A stretch of DNA of 64,000 bases. It comes from Vibrio sp. CAU 1672. Its GTDB lineage: Bacteria > Pseudomonadota > Gammaproteobacteria > Enterobacterales > Vibrionaceae. The position numbers and the translations under genes were made by a program. Under the pieces are notes generated by a model, which was not told where the DNA came from, did no database searches, and saw only the letters and a list, made by a program, of their open reading frames with translations. Positions 18,845 through 27,749 of the stretch are shown one piece after another. The stretch is taken from positions 1 to 64,000 of the forward strand of contig NZ_JARHUF010000001.1 of NCBI RefSeq assembly GCF_029223195.1, written 5' to 3'. Every line of letters begins with the position of its first letter. Position 1 is the stretch's first letter.

Positions 18845-19999
18845 ATGGATTTTGAATTAAATGAAGATCAGTTGGCCTTTGCCGATGTGGCCAGGCAATT
18901 TGCCGAGCAAATGTTGGCGCCTCATGCGGCAGAGTGGGATGAGCGCCAGCACTTTCCTAAAGATGTGATTCGGCAGGCGGGTGAGCTCGGTTTTTTGAGT
19001 ATTTATACGCCGCCAGAGCATGGCGGTTTGGGACTATCACGTCTGGATGCGGCGATTATTTTTGAGCAACTGGCGATGGGCTGCACTGCGACGACCGCCT
19101 TTATGACCATTCATAACATGGCAACGTGGATGATCACCAGCTTTGCCAAACCGGAAGTGGCGGAGCAGTTCAGTGCCGATTTGGTTTCGGGCGAAAAGCT
19201 GGCTTCTTACTGCTTAACCGAACCGAATGCCGGTTCAGATGCCGCGTCTCTGACCACCAACGCGGTGCGTGACGGCGACGAGTTTGTTTTGAATGGCGCC
19301 AAAGTGTTTATCTCCGGTGCCGGTGATACCGATGTGCTGGTGGTGATGGCGCGTTCCTGTGGTGAAGGCGCAGCCGGGATTTCTGCCTTTGTTGTTCCTG
19401 CTGACTGTGACGGGATCAGCTATGGCAAAAAAGAAGCCAAGATGGGCTGGAGCTGCCAGCCGACACGGATGATCACGTTCGATAACGTGCGCGTTCCGGC
19501 CAGTTATTTGCTCGGTGAAGAAGGGCAAGGGTTTAAGTTCGCCATGCTGGGGCTTGATGGCGGGCGGATTAACATTGCAACCTGTTCCGTGGGGACGGCG
19601 CAACAAGCGTTGAACGAAGCCAAACAGTACATGGCCGAGCGCAAGCAGTTCGGTCGGCCACTGGCGCACTTCCAGGCACTGCAGTTCAAACTGGCTGACA
19701 TGGCGACCGAACTGGTCGCTGCAAGGCAAATGGTGCGCTTAGCCGCGGCCAAACTTGATGCTCAGCATGTAGAGAAAAGTGCCTACTGTGCGATGGCCAA
19801 GCGTTTTGCGACCGATGTGGGCTTTAAAGTCTGCGACCAGGCGCTGCAAATCCACGGGGGGTATGGCTACATCAAGGAGTACCCGGTTGAGCGACACTTC
19901 AGAGATGTCCGCGTCCACCAGATCCTTGAAGGCACTAACGAGATCATGCGTCTGATTGTGGCGCGGCGTTTACTCACCGAAGGCGTTGAGCTGGTTTAG
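18845..19999 (+). CDS. Acyl-CoA dehydrogenase, probably isobutyryl-CoA / 2-methylacyl-CoA dehydrogenase
   Basis: 384 residues, FAD acyl-CoA dehydrogenase fold. Signatures: CLTEPNAGSDAASL, WSCQPTRMITFDNVRVP and IHGGYGYIKEYPVERHFRD. The catalytic Glu is E362 in LEGTNEIMRLIVARRLL, the short-branched-chain position, unlike LiuA. Placed between mmsA and an enoyl-CoA hydratase, it most likely acts on isobutyryl-CoA (valine) and perhaps 2-methylbutyryl-CoA (isoleucine). The substrate is inferred from context. Confidence 0.88.
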   Translation: MDFELNEDQLAFADVARQFAEQMLAPHAAEWDERQHFPKDVIRQAGELGFLSIYTPPEHGGLGLSRLDAAIIFEQLAMGCTATTAFMTIHNMATWMITSFAKPEVAEQFSADLVSGEKLASYCLTEPNAGSDAASLTTNAVRDGDEFVLNGAKVFISGAGDTDVLVVMARSCGEGAAGISAFVVPADCDGISYGKKEAKMGWSCQPTRMITFDNVRVPASYLLGEEGQGFKFAMLGLDGGRINIATCSVGTAQQALNEAKQYMAERKQFGRPLAHFQALQFKLADMATELVAARQMVRLAAAKLDAQHVEKSAYCAMAKRFATDVGFKVCDQALQIHGGYGYIKEYPVERHFRDVRVHQILEGTNEIMRLIVARRLLTEGVELV

Positions 20000-20042
20000 C
20001 CAAAGGTGTGACCGATTAATCTAATTCAAGGACGAAAAAATC

Positions 20043-20819
20043 ATGACAGTACAGATCAAACTGGAGAGAGAAGCACATATTGCCAGGCTGACCATCAGCA
20101 ACCCCCCGGCCAATACCTGGACGCTTGAATCTCTCAACCAACTTAAAGCACTGGCGATCGAGCTCAGTAATGACCGGTCAGTTTACGCGCTGGTGTTAAC
20201 CGGGCAAGGTGAGAAGTTTTTCTCTGCCGGTGCGGACCTCAACAGCTTTGCCTCGGGTGATAAATCCATGGCGGCAGATATGGCGTTTGCCTTTGGTGAA
20301 GCCTTTGAGGCCTTAGCGGCGTTTGACGGCGTCTCAATTGCGGCCATCAATGGTTACGCAATGGGCGGCGGACTGGAAGTGGCCATGGCGTGTGATATTC
20401 GTATCGCAGAAGAGCCGGTACAGATGGCATTGCCTGAGGCATCGGTAGGGTTGCTGCCGTGTGCCGGCGGGACACAAAATTTAACCGCACTGGTGGGTGA
20501 AGGTTGGGCTAAGCGGATGATCCTTTGTGGTGAACGCGTCTCAGCAGAGCAAGGGCTGCGAATTGGCTTAATTGAGGAAGTGGTTAAAAAAGGTCAGGCA
20601 CTCGAGGCGGCGATGACGCTGGCGCAGCGAGTGGCAGGACAGTCGCCGCGAGCGGTTTCTGCATGTAAGTCGTTGATCCAAAGCCGCCGCAGTCAAAGCC
20701 ATGCGTCTGGTTTGGTACTGGAGCGGGAGTTGTTCTTAAAGCTTTTTGATACTCACGACCAGACTGAAGGGGTAAACGCCTTTTTGCAAAAGCGTAAGCC
20801 CAACTGGCAAAACAACTAA
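20043..20819 (+). CDS. Enoyl-CoA hydratase (methacrylyl-CoA hydratase role)
   Basis: 258 residues, crotonase fold: ISNPPANTWTLESL at the N-terminus, GEKFFSAGADLNSF, and AINGYAMGGGLEVAMACDIR with the oxyanion Gly residues. LPEASVGLLPCAGGTQNL carries the catalytic Glu region. It hydrates methacrylyl-CoA (valine) or tiglyl-CoA (isoleucine) by position in the operon. It lies 43 bases after the dehydrogenase and 10 bases before the hydrolase gene. Confidence 0.88.
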   Translation: MTVQIKLEREAHIARLTISNPPANTWTLESLNQLKALAIELSNDRSVYALVLTGQGEKFFSAGADLNSFASGDKSMAADMAFAFGEAFEALAAFDGVSIAAINGYAMGGGLEVAMACDIRIAEEPVQMALPEASVGLLPCAGGTQNLTALVGEGWAKRMILCGERVSAEQGLRIGLIEEVVKKGQALEAAMTLAQRVAGQSPRAVSACKSLIQSRRSQSHASGLVLERELFLKLFDTHDQTEGVNAFLQKRKPNWQNN

Positions 20820-20829
20820 AGGAGGCGCC

Positions 20830-21960
20830 ATGACGGGCAAAGTAAATGTGTCACAGATTGAGTGCGCGGACGGCTCGGTGATTGGAGTGCTGGAACTGGA
20901 TAATCCGGCGGCGCTTAACGCGCTTAGCTATAGCATGATTGAGCAGATTTATGCGCAGCTGGTCGAGTGGCAGTCGGATAATACAGTTGTCGCGGTGCTG
21001 CTGCATGCGAGTGGCGAGAAGGCGTTTTGTGCCGGGGGAGATATTCAGGCGATTTATCGCGCGCTGGCAAATAAAGAGCAACAGTTTGAAGCCGCATTTG
21101 AGTCGATGGAGCGCTTTTTCAGCCTGGAGTACCGCTGTGATCACCTGATCCACACTTACCCTAAACCTATCATTGCCTGGGGGCAGGGTTATTTAATGGG
21201 CGGTGGCGTCGGGCTGTTTATGGGCGCGAGTCATCGCGTTGCGGCAAGTTTCACACGTTTTGCCATGCCAGAAATAAAAATCGGGCTGTATCCGGATGTA
21301 GGGGCGACGTATTTTCTAAATCATTTACCGAAACATTTGGCACTTTTTCTCAGCTTAACTGCATGCCAAATTAACGCCGCTGACATGAAAGCACTTGGTT
21401 TATGCCGATGGGTTGCACCCGCAGAAGAGAAGGCGCGTTTTGTCGGGCAACTGGCCACGGTGAGCTGGTTGGCGGAAAGTGATGTAGCAGGCAAACTGGA
21501 CGCGCTGATTGCCGGTTTTGACAATCAGCCTGCGATGGACGGCCTGTTAATGCCCCATGCCGAACAGATAGCGCAGTTGTGCTGTGGTGATCTGCCGGAG
21601 ATTATCCAGGCGATCAGTGCTGCTGAAGTGGATGACAAATGGTTTATTGCCGCACAAAAAAACATGCAGTATGGCAGTCCGCTTTCTCTTTGTATCTGCT
21701 ATCAGCAACTGACGCAATACCAAAACCTTTCACTTAAAGAGTGCTTTGATCTGGAGTTTAACCTCACCTTGCGCTGTGGTCTGGAAGGCGATTTCAGGGA
21801 AGGGGTTCGCGCACTGATCATTGATAAAACCAACCAACCGAACTGGATACATAACGACGTTGCCGAGGTGACGCCGCAGTTACTGGCGCGATTCTTTTCA
21901 CCGATAGAGTGCACGGAACATGTGGTATCGACCGGGCAGTTAGCATCAGCGACACGATAA
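20830..21960 (+). CDS. 3-hydroxyisobutyryl-CoA hydrolase (HIBCH type)
   Basis: 376 residues, a longer crotonase-family member. It releases 3-hydroxyisobutyrate from its CoA ester, pulling toxic methacrylyl-CoA forward. HIBYL-CoA hydrolase motifs: LDNPAALNALS, GEKAFCAGGDIQAIY, IIAWGQGYLMGGGVGLFMG and FAMPEIKIGLYPDVGATYFL. AAAGGAGGCGCC gives an excellent ribosome site 10 bases after the hydratase stop. A C-terminal HIBCH extension (about 240 onward) is present, distinguishing it from simple hydratases. Confidence 0.92.
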   Translation: MTGKVNVSQIECADGSVIGVLELDNPAALNALSYSMIEQIYAQLVEWQSDNTVVAVLLHASGEKAFCAGGDIQAIYRALANKEQQFEAAFESMERFFSLEYRCDHLIHTYPKPIIAWGQGYLMGGGVGLFMGASHRVAASFTRFAMPEIKIGLYPDVGATYFLNHLPKHLALFLSLTACQINAADMKALGLCRWVAPAEEKARFVGQLATVSWLAESDVAGKLDALIAGFDNQPAMDGLLMPHAEQIAQLCCGDLPEIIQAISAAEVDDKWFIAAQKNMQYGSPLSLCICYQQLTQYQNLSLKECFDLEFNLTLRCGLEGDFREGVRALIIDKTNQPNWIHNDVAEVTPQLLARFFSPIECTEHVVSTGQLASATR

Positions 21961-21974
21961 GGGATGAAGATCAA

Positions 21975-22871
21975 ATGGATAAAATTGCATTTATCGGCCT
22001 TGGCAATATGGGCGCGCCTATGGCTAAGAACTTACTCAAAGCAAAGTTTCAGGTTGAAGTGTATGACCTGAATCCAGCCGCGGTCGAAGCGCTGACTCAA
22101 CTTGGTGCCACCAGCGCAGACTCAGTGCGCCAGGCGGTTCAGGGAGCAGATGTTGTCGTCACAATGTTACCGGCGAGCCGACACGTACAAAGTGTGTACC
22201 TCGAACCCGGCGGCATCCTCGACAGCGTGGTAACGGGGACATTACTGATTGACTCTTCAACCATTGATCCTGCCACGGCCAGAGAGGTTGCCAGCGAAGC
22301 GCAGCAGCGAGGCGTAAGTTTTGTCGATGCGCCGGTATCCGGCGGCGTGGCCGGTGCGGCGGCGGGCACACTGACGTTTATTGTCGGCGGCTCAGAGGAA
22401 AATTTTGTGCGTGCGGAAACCATATTAAGTCATATGGGCAAGAACATTTTCCATGCTGGCGAAGCCGGTGCCGGGCAAGTGGCCAAGATCTGCAATAACA
22501 TGATGCTGGGGATTTTAATGAGTGGTACGTGTGAGGCGCTGAATCTGGGGATGGAAAATGGCCTCGATCCTAACGTGCTGTCAGACATCATGTTACAAAG
22601 CTCGGGGCGTAACTGGGCACTTGAGCTGTATAATCCGGTACCGGGCGTGATGGACAATGCCCCCGCCAGTAAAGGTTATCAGGGTGGGTTTATGAGCCAG
22701 TTAATGGCCAAAGATCTCGGTTTGGCTGCGGATGTTGCGGTCGCCGGTCAGACTTCCACCCCGATGGGAAGCCTGGCTCGTAATCTATTCACTATTCACA
22801 GTGGTCAGGGCAACGGGCAAAAAGACTTTTCCAGCCTGTTTGAGTTCTACCAGAAACAGAAGCAGGTGTAG
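21975..22871 (+). CDS. mmsB: 3-hydroxyisobutyrate dehydrogenase
   Basis: 298 residues. NAD-dependent oxidation of 3-hydroxyisobutyrate to methylmalonate semialdehyde, feeding MmsA. Rossmann motif FIGLGNMGAPMAKNLL (residues 7-22), substrate loop DAPVSGGVAGAAAGTL (118-133) and catalytic K171 in GAGQVAKICNNM are all present. Start 21975 (MDKIAF) is preferred; the frame extends back into the previous gene, but the family begins here and GGGATGAAGATCAA supplies a ribosome site. Confidence 0.95.
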   Translation: MDKIAFIGLGNMGAPMAKNLLKAKFQVEVYDLNPAAVEALTQLGATSADSVRQAVQGADVVVTMLPASRHVQSVYLEPGGILDSVVTGTLLIDSSTIDPATAREVASEAQQRGVSFVDAPVSGGVAGAAAGTLTFIVGGSEENFVRAETILSHMGKNIFHAGEAGAGQVAKICNNMMLGILMSGTCEALNLGMENGLDPNVLSDIMLQSSGRNWALELYNPVPGVMDNAPASKGYQGGFMSQLMAKDLGLAADVAVAGQTSTPMGSLARNLFTIHSGQGNGQKDFSSLFEFYQKQKQV

Positions 22872-22880
22872 GGAGAGCGT

Positions 22881-23639
22881 ATGGAGTTAACTAATAAAGT
22901 TATTGCGATTACCGGAGCCGGGCAGGGGCTGGGTAAGCAGATGGCGTTATCACTGGCAGAAAGCGGTGTTCAACTCGCTTTGATCGACCAAAACCCTGAT
23001 CTGTTAAGGGAAACCCAGGCTGAGTGTGAAGCTTTGGGCATCACCGTGCGCAGCTATGTCACAAATGTCACCGATGAGCAGCAGGTCGCGGCGGCGTTTG
23101 AGCAGATTGAAGCCGATTTTCAGCAGCTTAATGGGGTGGTAAACAATGCCGGAATCATGCGTGATGGTATGTTTGTCAAAGTCAGGGACGGCCAGGTCAC
23201 TACTATGTCGCTGGAACAGTTCCAGTCGGTAATGGACGTCAACGTGACGGGAACCTTTCTCTGTGGTCGTGAGGCAGCCAAAGTGATGCTCAATACAGAC
23301 AGTAAGGGGGTGATCATCAATATTTCCAGTGTGGCGCGTGCCGGCAACATGGGGCAAACCAATTACTCGGCGTCCAAAGCGGCGGTGGCGACCATGTCAG
23401 CCGTGTGGGCCAAAGAGCTTGGCCGTTACGGGATACGCGCGGTGGCGATTGCACCGGGAGTGATCAAAACCGCAATGACCGATCAGATCAAACCACCAGC
23501 AATGACGCGCCTTCTGGGTATGATCCCGGTGGGCCGGTTGGGACTGGCGGAAGAGATCGCATCGACCATTAAATATGCGTTAGAAAACGAGTTTGTTACC
23601 GGCCGGGTACTGGAAGTGGATGGCGGAATGCGGATGTAA
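22881..23639 (+). CDS. Short-chain dehydrogenase/reductase (FabG-like)
   Basis: 252 residues, classical SDR: TGAGQGLGKQ cofactor loop (11-20), NNAGIMRDGMF, catalytic Ser near 149-150, Y162 and K166 in NYSASKAAV. In this operon it could oxidise 2-methyl-3-hydroxybutyryl-CoA for isoleucine breakdown, although annotation tools would call it 3-oxoacyl-ACP reductase. Last gene of the operon, 10 bases after mmsB and followed by a strong hairpin. Confidence 0.85.
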   Translation: MELTNKVIAITGAGQGLGKQMALSLAESGVQLALIDQNPDLLRETQAECEALGITVRSYVTNVTDEQQVAAAFEQIEADFQQLNGVVNNAGIMRDGMFVKVRDGQVTTMSLEQFQSVMDVNVTGTFLCGREAAKVMLNTDSKGVIINISSVARAGNMGQTNYSASKAAVATMSAVWAKELGRYGIRAVAIAPGVIKTAMTDQIKPPAMTRLLGMIPVGRLGLAEEIASTIKYALENEFVTGRVLEVDGGMRM

Positions 23640-23650
23640 AGCCTGTCGGC

Positions 23651-23681
23651 AGAGCCGGTGATCTGCCACATCACCGGTTCT
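23651..23681 (+). terminator. Hairpin after the valine/isoleucine operon
   Basis: AGAGCCGGTGAT (23651-23662) pairs with ATCACCGGTTCT (23670-23681), one G-T pair, 7-base loop. It starts 12 bases after the SDR stop. There is no T-run, so it may be a stabilising or Rho-associated structure. Confidence 0.6.
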
Positions 23682-23744
23682 GGGCTGAATGCTGATAAAA
23701 ATACGTGTGATTATTGGTGTGTATTGATTGTCAGGGGGCGATTG

Positions 23745-24006
23745 TTATGGGCCATAGGTGACACGAAAAACAATGTTTTGTGGTGAACCCACCGGAAAGA
23801 TTCGATAGCCGCCACTGAATCCACGCAAAAATAAGTGCTCGCCTTCATAGCCAATCAATGGAATCACGGTTTTATTAGAATCAGTGTCTTTATTAAACCG
23901 CTGGAGAATAAGATGCAGCAGCCCCGAGAGACCATTGAGACGCCAAAGCATTGGTTGAACAGGCTGACAAGCAGCCCATGGCGCTTAGGATTAGTTTGGC
24001 TTTCAT
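23745..24006 (-). pseudogene. Broken MipA/OmpV-family outer-membrane protein remnant
   Basis: Reading from 24006, the first frame gives signal-peptide-like MKAKLILSAMGCLSA and then QWSLGAAASYSPAV before a stop. Dropping one A from TTTAATAAA (around 23891-23897, minus strand) restores a frame that reads on as YKDTDSNKTVIPLIGYEG and GGYRIFPVGSPQ, the typical MipA/OmpV N-terminal strands. It then stops at 23745 after about 88 residues, whereas the family is about 250 long. So the gene carries a single-base insertion and has lost its C-terminal two-thirds. Convergent with the plus-strand operon. Confidence 0.75.
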
Positions 24007-24310
24007 GAATATGTACAGTCCGGAATATCAGGTTGAAAGTAGGATGGTTGAAAATGAGCCATTAATGTCACAGTCAATTAGCTTTAATTCAATTAATGGT
24101 TTTTGATAAAACAGCGTGCCTGTCATTTTCCGTTTTACGTTATGTTGTGATGCGTGGTTATCAATACAACGGGTAGCAGCAGGCGGCACTATCTTACAAA
24201 AAGATGAGGTGGGTAAGCCTATGGAGAGAATGAATGGTGCAGATCGGGACATAAATGGATGATAAATGGCCCGGTTGGGGATTACGGGCCATGTCATAGA
24301 GATGCTGAAA
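24007..24310. other. Gene-free stretch with one terminator
   Basis: No gene supported. ATGGCCCG (24266-24273) pairs with CGGGCCAT (24285-24292) and probably ends the 79-residue minus-strand gene. Near the pseudogene start, TTGACTGTGACATTAAT on the minus strand may be part of its old promoter. Confidence 0.5.
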
Positions 24311-24550
24311 TTAACGCTCTGGTGTTTCCAGGATTTTAATTGCAGTATCAACTGCGTTGCTAATGCCCTGGTTATCTTCAATTTTCCCTGAACCTACTGG
24401 CGCAAGAACACTGGTGTACAGCGCCAACTGTTTATCAAAGGGTAAATCCAGATGGTCATACAGGTTCTGGCGAATTTTCGCGTGTTGTTCTGGTTCCTGG
24501 CTAGCAAGGTTTTGAAGCGTATCGTAAATAAGTGTTGTTGTAGCGTTCAT
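24311..24550 (-). CDS. Small hypothetical protein, 79 residues
   Basis: Begins MNATTTLIYDTLQNLASQEP; no signal peptide or membrane segment, mainly helical and acidic overall. AGAGAATACC precedes the ATG as a weak ribosome site, and a terminator hairpin lies 19 bases past the stop. A 117-codon overlapping frame (24028-24381) has unlikely composition and was rejected. Family not recognised. Confidence 0.6.
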   Translation of the reverse strand: MNATTTLIYDTLQNLASQEPEQHAKIRQNLYDHLDLPFDKQLALYTSVLAPVGSGKIEDNQGISNAVDTAIKILETPER

Positions 24551-24831
24551 GGTATTCTCTATTTATTCTAGGGGGTTCATATGCATTATCTCTTTTTGCC
24601 TGATATAAATCAGGAACATCAATCACATAACCAAATGTAACGCGTCATAAAGCATACATTTGCAGCGTTTTCGTGGCTGATCTTTTCGTTGGTAATGGCG
24701 AACACATTGTTAGGGTAGGTGTTGAGTGTGAATTACTGGTAAGTAGTGGTAGTAAATGGGTTTTTGGTCAATAATACCGCCACGGATAAGGACATCGTTG
24801 TAGATGTTATTCAGAGCAGTTGGAGCAAAGG

Positions 24832-25182
24832 ATGTTGTGGATTATAACCAAGTATCTCACCACCGCGGCGATCGTGGTTTTGGTTTCGGAAGTGGCCAAG
24901 CGCAGTGATAAAATTGGAGCATTAGTCGCGGCATTGCCTACGGTGACGATTTTGGCCCTGATTTGGATGTATATCGAAGGGCAAGGTGAGACCAAGCTGT
25001 CTAATCATGCGTTCTATACTTTCTGGTATGTTGTACCAACATTACCGATGTTTCTCATCTTCCCATATTTGCTCAACCGCTTTTCGTTCAGCGTGACACT
25101 GTTACTTTGCTGCGTACTCTCTGTCGGCTGTTTTGCGTTAACTGTATATATCGCAAAGTGGTTTGGGGTAGAGCTGCTTTAA
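24832..25182 (+). CDS. Inner-membrane protein, DUF3147/GlpM-like
   Basis: 116 residues with about four membrane segments: MLWIITKYLTTAAIVVLVSE, then IGALVAALPTVTILALIWMY, then FWYVVPTLPMFLIFPYLL and VTLLLCCVLSVGCFALTVYI. The pattern SE-AKRS-KIGALVAALP is typical of DUF3147 proteins, whose function is unknown. Start 24832 is ATG behind TTGGAG; an in-frame TTG at 24820 is possible but poorly placed. Confidence 0.8.
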   Translation: MLWIITKYLTTAAIVVLVSEVAKRSDKIGALVAALPTVTILALIWMYIEGQGETKLSNHAFYTFWYVVPTLPMFLIFPYLLNRFSFSVTLLLCCVLSVGCFALTVYIAKWFGVELL

Positions 25183-25524
25183 TGGCAGTCGCTAATGATG
25201 CTCTGTTATCCTTCGTTATCATAATCGACACTTTTCGGCTGAACTGAAAAGTTTGGTAGGGATTAGGGCTTTTCCACTCCAGCTGGACACGTCGCTCAAA
25301 AACAGAAGAACGGGTTTAAAAGGGTCAGGAGATGATTCGTTCAGGTGTTTTTTTGCCTGAACCAGATGGCAACAATCTTGAAGCCGTTGTATACCTTAAA
25401 GTAACACTCATTATGCTATTAATACCGGGTGCGTTGAAGCAGGTGTCGGGGATGACACCGCTCACGCAGTTGAAGTTGCTGGTTTGGCTTAGCCAGACGT
25501 TAGGTGCTGTGAAATGGGGGATAC
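25183..25524. other. Gene-free stretch with small hairpins
   Basis: Two small hairpins: CTTTTC/GAAAAG (25231-25251) and GTTCAGG/CCTGAAC (25339-25362). The first may end the DUF3147 gene. A 106-codon frame from 25332 overlaps the next gene and has AGGAG touching its ATG, so it is not supported. Confidence 0.45.
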
Positions 25525-26058
25525 GTGCCGTTAGCAGAAATCATCAGATCCAGTTTATTCTGGTTTATTTTTGGCTTGGTGCTTGCCTTTACAATTATGT
25601 CTGCCAGGGCCTATATATCGAGAAAAAACTCAAATCGTACCTTGTTTATTGAAAGTGTTGCGCTTGAAAAAAGTAAGTGGCGGGAGTTATTCAGAGAGGA
25701 AGTTGCCCAGTTTAATGCGCTGGCTGTTAAACATTACTATGCGGTACGTGATGTAGAAAGTGCGCTTGCAGATAAGTTATTTGCCATTCATGTTGAAGAG
25801 CTGAACTATTTGCGGGTAAAGGTGAGACTGCGCTTAAACCCCAATGAACTTATCCACAGTTACGATGCTAAGTTAGTTCGCTCGATGAGCCGGGTGATCC
25901 TGCAGTTTGAAACCAAACAGTATGAAGGCTTGAATCGTGAGCTACTTCGTATCGAACGTTGTGCCCAGCGCATATTGAAAAATGAATGGGAAAAATCCAA
26001 AAGCGAGGCTGAGAGTGGAGAGATGGTGACAAGGCACCGCTTACCAACTGATAAGTAA
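25525..26058 (+). CDS. Hypothetical protein with one membrane segment
   Basis: 177 residues from a GTG start behind GGGGGATAC; an in-frame TGA lies 15 bases upstream, so no longer product is possible. Residues 8-27 (SSLFWFIFGLVLAFTIMSAR) form one membrane helix. The rest is a charged, helical cytoplasmic domain with coiled-coil character (about 40-160) and ends with polar KSKSEAESGEM. Family not recognised. Convergent with tusE. Confidence 0.65.
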   Translation: MPLAEIIRSSLFWFIFGLVLAFTIMSARAYISRKNSNRTLFIESVALEKSKWRELFREEVAQFNALAVKHYYAVRDVESALADKLFAIHVEELNYLRVKVRLRLNPNELIHSYDAKLVRSMSRVILQFETKQYEGLNRELLRIERCAQRILKNEWEKSKSEAESGEMVTRHRLPTDK

Positions 26059-26063
26059 AAACA

Positions 26064-26144
26064 ACCTGAATTGAGTTGGACTCAAGCGTTCAGCTCAACT
26101 CAGGTGCATTAGTTCAGACCAGGTCTGAATTAGTACAACTCAGG
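26064..26144. terminator. Inverted-repeat cluster between convergent genes
   Basis: TTCAGACC (26113-26120) and GGTCTGAA (26122-26129) form a perfect inverted repeat. Around it, CCTGAATTGAG and CTCAACTCAGG form a second, larger one. The stretch separates the 177-residue gene from tusE and likely terminates both, though T-runs are missing. Confidence 0.45.
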
Positions 26145-26154
26145 AAGTAAAGTA

Positions 26155-26484
26155 CTACAAGCATTTGGCAGGTTTTGGTAACCCGGCCAGTTTCGTTGCC
26201 TGTTTAGCCGGACCTTTTTTAAACAGTTTGAACAGGTATTTACTGTTGCCTTTTTCAGGGCCGTGCGCTCTTTCCATCGCTTTAACCAACATTCTCACCG
26301 CAGGAGAGGTGTTGAACTCTTCATAAAAATCACGCACAAAATGAACTACTTCTAAGTGAGCATCGGTAAGTTCAATGCCTTCTTCTTCTGCTAACACTTC
26401 AATCATGCCTTCTTCCCACTGGGTGTGGTCAAGTAAGTATCCTTGAGCGTCAGTTTCGATTTCTTTACCGTTATAAACGAACAT
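26155..26484 (-). CDS. tusE: Sulfur relay protein TusE (DsrC family)
   Basis: 109 residues. TusE accepts sulfur from TusBCD and passes it to MnmA for 2-thiolation of tRNA wobble uridines. DsrC family traits: [29 protein letters not shown] and the reactive penultimate Cys in GLPKPAKCL (C108). Cytoplasmic. As in enterobacteria it lies close to yccA. Confidence 0.93.
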   Translation of the reverse strand: MFVYNGKEIETDAQGYLLDHTQWEEGMIEVLAEEEGIELTDAHLEVVHFVRDFYEEFNTSPAVRMLVKAMERAHGPEKGNSKYLFKLFKKGPAKQATKLAGLPKPAKCL

Positions 26485-26826
26485 AGCTAAAATCCGCTTT
26501 TTATTGAGTTTTGTCTATAGGGTAGCGCACACTGAGCAAAACGCTCAACCTAAACCAATGGGTTGTTAGTTTAAGCGCGTTAAAACTGAACAGTGTTATC
26601 AGGAATATAGAGGTGGGCGAGCTTACCTTGGTTCTCTTTGAACGATGGACTTATGCGGTTATTTGAATTTTAAGTCGCTCGGTATAAAAATTTACCGGGG
26701 TTAAACAACCGATTTTGCCTAATTATGCATAAAAAGTTCAGTTTACCTGTAATCACGAATTTTGAGGCAAAAAAAAGCCCGAAAGCTAGGCTTTCGGGCT
26801 TTACCTCAGCTCAATTGAGCAGGAAT
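26485..26826. other. Gene-free stretch between tusE and yccA
   Basis: Leader of tusE on the minus strand, with TTGAGCG/CGCTCAA-like hairpin sequence near 26541-26551, plus the yccA terminator at 26775-26801. No gene seen. Confidence 0.5.
26775..26801 (-). terminator. Rho-independent terminator of yccA
   Basis: AGCCCGAAAGC (26776-26786) pairs perfectly with GCTTTCGGGCT (26790-26800); on the minus strand a run of at least six T follows. It lies 26 bases after the yccA stop. Confidence 0.9.
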
Positions 26827-27489
26827 TTAGTCATCGTTCATGATGCCCAGAATGCTAAGCAGGCTGATGAAGATGTTGTAGATAGATACATACAGCGTAA
26901 TGGTGGCTGAAATGTAGTTGGTTTCACCGCCACGGATGATGCCTTGTGTGGTCATCAGGATAGCCATGGTTGAGAACACAATAAACAAACTACTTAGTGC
27001 TAAGTGCATCACTGTTGACTGGATGAAGATGCTGGCGATCATGCCTACAACCAGTACGACAAACAGAGACAGCATTAAGCCACCCAACATTGACAGGTCT
27101 CGTTTGGTTGTCAGTGCGTAAGCAGAAGCAGCCATAAATGACAATGCCGTACCACCCAGGGCGGTTAACACGATATCACCCATCCCGGCACCAATGTACA
27201 TGTTCAGGATCGGGCCAACGGTATAGCCCAGGAAGCCAGTAAACAAGAAAGTAAACACCAGGCCCAGGCCGTTGTTACGGTTTTTCTCAGTCAGAAACAG
27301 CAGGCCGTAGAAACCCACCAACATCAGGATAAGGCCGGGACGCGGCAGGTTAAATGCCATCGCCACACCAGCGGTGACGGCTGACCACAGCAGGGTCATT
27401 GAAAGCAGGGCGTAAGTGTTACGCAATACTTTGTTGGTTTGCAGAGCACTCTCTTGTGTCGATGTGCGCGTAAACATTGGACTGTTCAT
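26827..27489 (-). CDS. yccA: Inner-membrane protein YccA, Bax1-I family, FtsH modulator
   Basis: 220 residues with seven membrane segments and a hydrophilic N-terminal tail (NSPMFTRTSTQESALQTNKV), which in E. coli is the part engaged by FtsH. YccA slows FtsH proteolysis and protects SecY when secretion is jammed. The Bax1-I end is visible (YVSIYNIFISLLSILGIM, acidic tail NDD). Start 27489 is used because GAGGAAGATT lies just before it; the four-codon longer form would place this signal inside the gene. Confidence 0.92.
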   Translation of the reverse strand: MNSPMFTRTSTQESALQTNKVLRNTYALLSMTLLWSAVTAGVAMAFNLPRPGLILMLVGFYGLLFLTEKNRNNGLGLVFTFLFTGFLGYTVGPILNMYIGAGMGDIVLTALGGTALSFMAASAYALTTKRDLSMLGGLMLSLFVVLVVGMIASIFIQSTVMHLALSSLFIVFSTMAILMTTQGIIRGGETNYISATITLYVSIYNIFISLLSILGIMNDD

Positions 27490-27691
27490 AATCTTCCTCA
27501 ATCAGAGACTTTCTTGTCTTGGATATATTGACATTTATGGGGCTAAAAGTTCAAAAAATCAAGCCCAACTATTGAATATCTAAGACAAAATAATAATGGA
27601 AATAAGATGTTATGTATCTGAGAACTTGTAACACAATATTTCTGCCTGGCAATAGTTGAACAATTGTCCGCTTGTTATTGTTTAATAAGGT

Positions 27692-27726
27692 AAAAAGCAC
27701 TGGCTTAACCTAAACCAGTGCTTTTT
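27692..27726 (-). terminator. Terminator of the aap operon
   Basis: AAAAAGCACTGG (27692-27703) pairs perfectly with CCAGTGCTTTTT (27715-27726). It lies 24 bases past the aapP stop and has T-runs on both strands. Confidence 0.9.
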
Positions 27727-27749
27727 ATGGCGGTAAGCGCGAGCCGAAC

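Noticed and set aside
24028-24381. 117-codon minus-strand frame
   Set aside because: Overlaps the better-supported 79-residue gene, runs through its terminator hairpin, and has unlikely composition.
25332-25652. 106-codon frame before the one-TM hypothetical gene
   Set aside because: AGGAG touches the ATG, and it overlaps the start of the next gene in another frame; no family traits.
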